In this document: one piece after another, positions 29,181 to 33,245 of the stretch
How the letters are laid out: each line of letters starts with the position of its first letter
Position numbering within the stretch: the stretch's first letter is position 1
IMG/VR virus record: IMGVR_UViG_3300048536_000027
Location: 1-33,245 of that record
Source: a virus
Strand: one strand, 5' to 3'
DNA: 33,245 nt
The notes under the pieces: generated by a model
The model's database searches: none
What the model was told of the DNA's origin: nothing
What the model saw: only the letters and a program-made list of their open reading frames with translations
Made by a program: the position numbers and the translations under genes

Positions 29181-31738
29181 TCTGCTGCCTCCAGTGCTGC
29201 CACTTTGGTTTCGAGGGTTTCAATGCGGGTCATTGCTTCCTGCAAGGCTTTGATAGCTTTCATGTACAACACACTGTATTTGACTGACTTACGAACTTCG
29301 TTGTCAGGATTAGCCGCAACATCAAGCCATTCGGTTTCAGTAATTAACCCGTCCATACCAACAGCTTCTAATTCTTGGGCTACCACACCAATCTGAGTTA
29401 ATTCACTACCTATAAAATTAAACTTGCGAACTTGTAGTGCCTTGATGTCATCCCACTGAGATGCAGCATCTACAATGTTTTCTTTCATGCGTTGGTCAGA
29501 AATACCAGCGTAGCTGTTGTTTGAATTTTCTACGTTGCCGCTATCGTAAACCCTAAACTTGTCAGCAACGCCATGAATAGAGGCTTGAATATGTCGGTAT
29601 GTGCCGTTCGTTGTATTTCTTGATGATGAGACTTGAACTGAACTTGTGGTCATACTAGACGCATTGTTATGAACAAACACCGCATTTTCATTTTGCGCTG
29701 TCTCGACAGAGAGGTGACCACTACTGGGGTCTGTTGTACCAATCCCCACATGACCAGTAGAATTTTTAATCCTGATTGCTTGTGTGTAGTCAGCAGTACC
29801 GACGCAGAAATCATCGCCGCTGCCTGTCTTAATGCCAGCGACATTCGTGCCAACACGGTCAATTATTGTAGTCGCATCGCCTTCCGTAACTGTAAACTGT
29901 CCACCAGCCGTGGTTGTGCCAATCATTACTTGGCCGCTGCTGTCGATACGCATACGTTCTGAACCATCGACATAGAAACCCATTAGGCTTCCCGCAACCT
30001 CTTGATCATTATCTGAATAAAATCGCAAGTTGCCATCGCTTGCGTCGATCGTGCCATCACCACTTGTGTCGTTGTCAGTCAGCAGCAGTGTCGGTGCGCC
30101 AGAGGTTTTCGTAATCCTGACAGAACTGTCAATTACTGTTTCACCCGTTCCCGCTGGGTCGATGTTCACGTTGCCATTCGTATCTGTGCTGCTGATGGTG
30201 TTGCCGTCGATGCGTATGTTGTCGGCATTGAGTTGCGGCACAGTCACAGCACCAGCAAATGTGCCGCCAGCAGTCTTGCTTACCATGTCAGCAGTCGTGA
30301 ATGACTTAAAGGCATAGATGTTGATTAGGTCATTGGTAGCAGCGCCAGAAGCCAGCACAACAGATGTACCGTTGGTAGCTGTGTAGTCTGATGGGTCAAG
30401 GATAACGCCGTTCATGACAACTTGCAGATTGTCTACTGTGTAGGACAGAGTAGCGCTGTTATCGTCAGAACCGCTGAATGTCGTCTGGTTTGATGTAGCT
30501 GTGTATTCGTACAGGATCAGCGAGACATTGCCAGCAGATGTGGCCGCAATCCAGTTGGCTCCGTCATAGACACGCATCTCGTTTGCGGTGCTATTAAAAT
30601 ATAATGCACCAGAAACTAGGGCATTTCCGTCATTGTCCTGAGATGGATTCGATGATTTAGGTCCAAGATACCTGTCATCAAAACTATCAAAACTAGATGC
30701 CGCAGCAGCCGCACTAGAAGCAGCAGCAGTCTGACTTGCCGCCGCAGCAGTGGCAGACGATGCCGATGCGGTTGCACTTGTTGCAGAAGCGGTTGCAGAA
30801 GTTGCGCTAGCCGTGGCAGATGTCGCCGATTCCGCAGCTTTTGTGGTCGATGTTGTGGCTTGTGTGGTGGCTGTAGTGGCCTGAGTAGTGGCCGTTGTGG
30901 CAGACGCCGCAGCAGCCGTGGCCGATGATGCCGCCTCTGATGCCTTAGTCGTGGCAGTTGAGGCATTTGCAGCCGCGCCTTGGATAGCACTAATGTTTGT
31001 CGCGTTGGTGTTTACAGAGGAAATGTTGGATGCAACTGTGCCAATGTCAGAAGCATCACCAGCAACAGCAGTAACATTGCTGCTAATTCCTGCTACCGTA
31101 GTCACGTTGCTGCTTATTCCTGCAACCGTAGTTACATTGGCTTTAATAGCAGCAAGGCCAGAGATGGCATCTGTAGCTGTTGTGCCGTCCTCAATGTCAG
31201 CAAGCGCTGCAATGTCTGCTGCTGTAGCAGATACAGTCTGCACATCTGATGTACTAGGCCCAGCCTCAACAGCACCAGTAGAAGCGTTGAATGCTAGCGT
31301 CTTACCTTTGCGTGTGTTTACATCAGGCAGCACCAAAGATACCGCTGTGTCAAAGTCAGTAAGCTGTAGTGCGCGTGATGCCTTGTCATCAAGGTCAGCA
31401 GCAATAGCAACCAGCTTATCAAGCTCAGTGTTTAGTGAGCCAATCTGAAACGATCCAGATGCAGGAAAGTCAGTAGTTCTTTTAAGATCGATGTCGCGTG
31501 TGATAACGACTGTGCTACCACCAGTAGCCCCAGTAACACTCATTGTTACCGTGCCAGTTGATCCATCGCCCCCTGACACTGTGTAGTGAGTAGTAATTGT
31601 TTTGAGTGTGCCATCAACATACACGTTTAGATCCGCAGCATCGAAAAACTCGAACGATACGGTGAAGGAGGTTTGTGTTGCCCCCTGTGCTACTGCGTAC
31701 GATACGCGAGGTGTATTGTCTGCAAGGTTGATTGTCAT
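29177..31738 (-). CDS. Tail fibre protein, T7-type N-terminus and S74 chaperone C-terminus, 853 aa
   Basis: Residues 1-135 (NTPRVSYAVAQGATQTSFTVSFEFFDAADLNVYVDG..., TDFPASGSFQIGSLNTELDKL) match the phage-attachment domain of T7 gp17-type fibres. A repetitive middle follows: VAGISSN repeats near 205-235 and a long Ala/Thr/Ser coiled tract (about 255-345). Later beta repeats lead to a C-terminal Peptidase_S74 intramolecular chaperone starting at SDQRMKENIV (about 745), ending in a coiled helix. The chaperone trimerises the fibre and cuts itself off before that Ser. The fibre binds the host surface. Confidence 0.93.
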   Translation of the reverse strand: MTINLADNTPRVSYAVAQGATQTSFTVSFEFFDAADLNVYVDGTLKTITTHYTVSGGDGSTGTVTMSVTGATGGSTVVITRDIDLKRTTDFPASGSFQIGSLNTELDKLVAIAADLDDKASRALQLTDFDTAVSLVLPDVNTRKGKTLAFNASTGAVEAGPSTSDVQTVSATAADIAALADIEDGTTATDAISGLAAIKANVTTVAGISSNVTTVAGISSNVTAVAGDASDIGTVASNISSVNTNATNISAIQGAAANASTATTKASEAASSATAAAASATTATTQATTATTQATTSTTKAAESATSATASATSATASATSATASASSATAAAASQTAAASSAAAAASSFDSFDDRYLGPKSSNPSQDNDGNALVSGALYFNSTANEMRVYDGANWIAATSAGNVSLILYEYTATSNQTTFSGSDDNSATLSYTVDNLQVVMNGVILDPSDYTATNGTSVVLASGAATNDLINIYAFKSFTTADMVSKTAGGTFAGAVTVPQLNADNIRIDGNTISSTDTNGNVNIDPAGTGETVIDSSVRITKTSGAPTLLLTDNDTSGDGTIDASDGNLRFYSDNDQEVAGSLMGFYVDGSERMRIDSSGQVMIGTTTAGGQFTVTEGDATTIIDRVGTNVAGIKTGSGDDFCVGTADYTQAIRIKNSTGHVGIGTTDPSSGHLSVETAQNENAVFVHNNASSMTTSSVQVSSSRNTTNGTYRHIQASIHGVADKFRVYDSGNVENSNNSYAGISDQRMKENIVDAASQWDDIKALQVRKFNFIGSELTQIGVVAQELEAVGMDGLITETEWLDVAANPDNEVRKSVKYSVLYMKAIKALQEAMTRIETLETKVAALEAAE

Positions 31739-31760
31739 ACCGCAATCCTACTCTTTCTAG

Positions 31761-33245
31761 TTAATAACGTCCACCCGCGAAGGCTCTAGCTGTTTCGTTG
31801 GTTGTGTCCTTTAAGAAAAACAACTGTGCGCCGGGAAGTTTACGCAATATTTCTGCGGCACCTTCTCCATAATCGCCTTGTATAAATTTAGCAACACCAC
31901 GCCCAACATCTACAGCATAAGATGGACCAGCACCAGCTACACCAGTAATTGCGTCAAGGGCATTCTTCTCTTGCTGGAACTTAGGCTTGATAAGGCCAGC
32001 CCCAATATCAGGTCCACCAAGAGCCATACTAATACCCATCGATGTATAAAACAGATCTGAATACAAAGCAGCAACACCAGAAGCATCAAAAGATCTGGCA
32101 ATCTTTGTACCTAAGTCCATACGATCCATTTGCCAGTCTTTGTACTTTAATTCCATACCCATATACCCAAGGCCCATAGCTGCACTAATTGCAATAGCAC
32201 GGTTCTTTACCTGACCTTGGGCAAGAGAAGCCGTAATTTTATTAGCGGCAGCAAGGCTATAAGACAGAAACTGAAACGGCATAGACAAGATACCGTTTTC
32301 AATACGCGCATAACCTTTGAACTTTGGGTCTTCTTTCATGCCAACCTGACGAGCAATGTGCATTGGCACATAGAATACGCCATCAACAGCAATCGGCTTG
32401 TCTGCTGGCGTACCCATAAGAACTGTATTGCCAATGCCGCTGTTCATTGATGTGCGAAAGTTTTCAACTGTGCCTTGTGATGTTTTACGTTCTTTGATCG
32501 GCTTTTCTTTGTTTAAGCGCTTTAATGCGTGATTGTTAATCCGACGCTCATAAACTGTGCTTGTTTCGCTTTTCTTCTGCTTAAATTTTCCATGAAACAT
32601 TTCGTGCAGAAGGATGAAATCTTGCAGATCTTTTTCTGTTTTGAATGAGTCAGCATGCTTGAGGCGAAACTCAGCGTGCATAATGCGCGTTTCAAGATCA
32701 GTACGCGCTTTGCCCTTTGGCATCTTGGCGGCTTTTGCTTTTGCCTTCCTTAAAGACTCTTCAATTCTTGGTCGAAGCGCAGCGTTTTTGAGGTTGTCAA
32801 ACATCTCTTTTGTTTTATCAAAGTTAATGTACACAACACCTTTTTCGTTATGCACATACTCATGATGACCGAGAGGAATACCATCATCTTTATCACGCCA
32901 GCCAAAACGCTGTCGTGCAGCAGAATATTCATCAGGATCGCTTACAATACGACTGACATTAAACTCGTCACCATATCTAAATACAATAGTGTCATAGCCT
33001 AGATCGACATAGTTAGCCTGAGTCTGACGTCCTGTCGTCCACTCGCGTGTGTTAGGCAAGTACAAGCCACCGTCAGTCTTATCCCACGGCGCATTAGCAA
33101 TCTCAGCAGCTTCCTGTTTGCTAATGTTGTAACGCGCAAGATAAGCAATCTCTTGCTCAGTAGCCTCACCACGAGTCAACTTAATTGAGTAATCAATAAG
33201 CGTATGTCCACGAGCAATAGCATCCAGCTTCTTGAACATTGCGGT
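31761..33245 (-). CDS. gp16-like ejection protein, C-terminal part (enters from right edge)
   Basis: This is the continuation of the gene at 1-3439, open from the right edge to a stop at 31761. Residue numbering is therefore arbitrary; an internal Met at 33239 is not the real start. It carries a second version of the HEMFH zincin-like motif (region of 32590-32610), flanked by a DLQDFILL helix. The C-terminal 200 residues are hydrophobic/Gly-Ala-rich (ISAAMGLGYMGMEL, DIGAGLI), fitting membrane interaction during ejection. The tail fibre starts 22 bases downstream, as gp17 follows gp16 in T7. Confidence 0.78.
   Translation of the reverse strand, partial: TAMFKKLDAIARGHTLIDYSIKLTRGEATEQEIAYLARYNISKQEAAEIANAPWDKTDGGLYLPNTREWTTGRQTQANYVDLGYDTIVFRYGDEFNVSRIVSDPDEYSAARQRFGWRDKDDGIPLGHHEYVHNEKGVVYINFDKTKEMFDNLKNAALRPRIEESLRKAKAKAAKMPKGKARTDLETRIMHAEFRLKHADSFKTEKDLQDFILLHEMFHGKFKQKKSETSTVYERRINNHALKRLNKEKPIKERKTSQGTVENFRTSMNSGIGNTVLMGTPADKPIAVDGVFYVPMHIARQVGMKEDPKFKGYARIENGILSMPFQFLSYSLAAANKITASLAQGQVKNRAIAISAAMGLGYMGMELKYKDWQMDRMDLGTKIARSFDASGVAALYSDLFYTSMGISMALGGPDIGAGLIKPKFQQEKNALDAITGVAGAGPSYAVDVGRGVAKFIQGDYGEGAAEILRKLPGAQLFFLKDTTNETARAFAGGRY
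32393..33245. repeat. Right copy of imperfect terminal repeat (pairs with 1-850)
   Basis: The counterpart of the left end: exact at both outer edges, nearly exact over about 32925-33120, and strongly diverged over about 32487-32925. Both copies keep the gp16-like frame open. Confidence 0.9.

Noticed and set aside
30690-31140. Tandem near-repeats that might look like a CRISPR or minisatellite
   Set aside because: The units vary in length, lack spacers and are in frame with the Ala/Thr/Ser and VAGISSN repeats of the fibre, so they are coding repeats.
30888-31448. A 186-codon plus-strand frame rich in Ala/Val
   Set aside because: It is the antisense of the Ala/Thr/Ser repeat tract of the tail fibre; the repetitive codons leave the opposite strand open.

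Overview
The window looks like an almost complete genome unit of an uncultured tailed phage with a short-tail (T7-like podovirus) virion plan, probably marine and infecting a Gram-negative (alphaproteobacterial-like) host. The evidence is the gene order terminase, portal, scaffold, capsid, two tail-tube/nozzle proteins, three large ejection proteins, a T7-type tail fibre and a T4-type lysozyme, together with small proteins of a style common in marine phage collections. The habitat and host are inference. I see no integrase, tRNA, rRNA, CRISPR array or insertion sequence, and no phage DNA polymerase, RNA polymerase or helicase.

Layout. Two opposing blocks are separated by a 0.6 kb divergent region (18368-18987). 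The minus-strand late block runs from the small terminase (18361) leftwards through a cluster of tiny basic genes, large terminase, portal, scaffold, gp13-like protein, major capsid, a decoration-like protein, gp11-like, gp12-like and gp14/gp15/gp16-like proteins to position 1. It resumes at the right end of the window (33245 down to 25819) with the rest of the gp16-like gene, the tail fibre, a second fibre-like protein, a run of small membrane proteins and the lysozyme. Positions 1-850 and 32393-33245 are two non-identical versions of the same stretch, in the same reading frame, so the map closes into a circle of about 32.4 kb. Joined across that overlap, the gp16-like protein is about 1356 residues, close to the 1318 of T7 gp16. 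Late genes are tightly packed, with ATGA or TAATG stop/start overlaps that imply translational coupling.

The plus-strand early block (18988-25898) starts with a stand-alone gene closed by a UUCG-loop terminator. A sigma70-like promoter follows, then an operon of a small membrane protein, a DUF932-type protein, many small proteins (zinc ribbons, HTH proteins), a PD-(D/E)XK nuclease, a YqaJ-type exonuclease, an ERF-type annealing protein and an SSB-like protein with an acidic DDDIPF tip. It ends at a perfect 12-bp-stem terminator. The gene content suggests host-polymerase, recombination-assisted replication.

The most interesting signal is RNA-level. At least six early genes share a ribosome-binding element GGAGAACC(A). 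The 3' UTR of the early operon, just before the terminator, carries TTTTGGTTCTCC, an exact 12-nt complement of the DUF932 gene's site, mostly placed in the loop of a predicted hairpin. This could be a terminator-derived antisense RNA that feeds back on early-gene translation. Other points of interest are a zincin-like HEMFH motif in the gp16-like protein next to a hypervariable segment, long same-strand overlaps around the nuclease gene, and a large nested palindrome between the divergent blocks.
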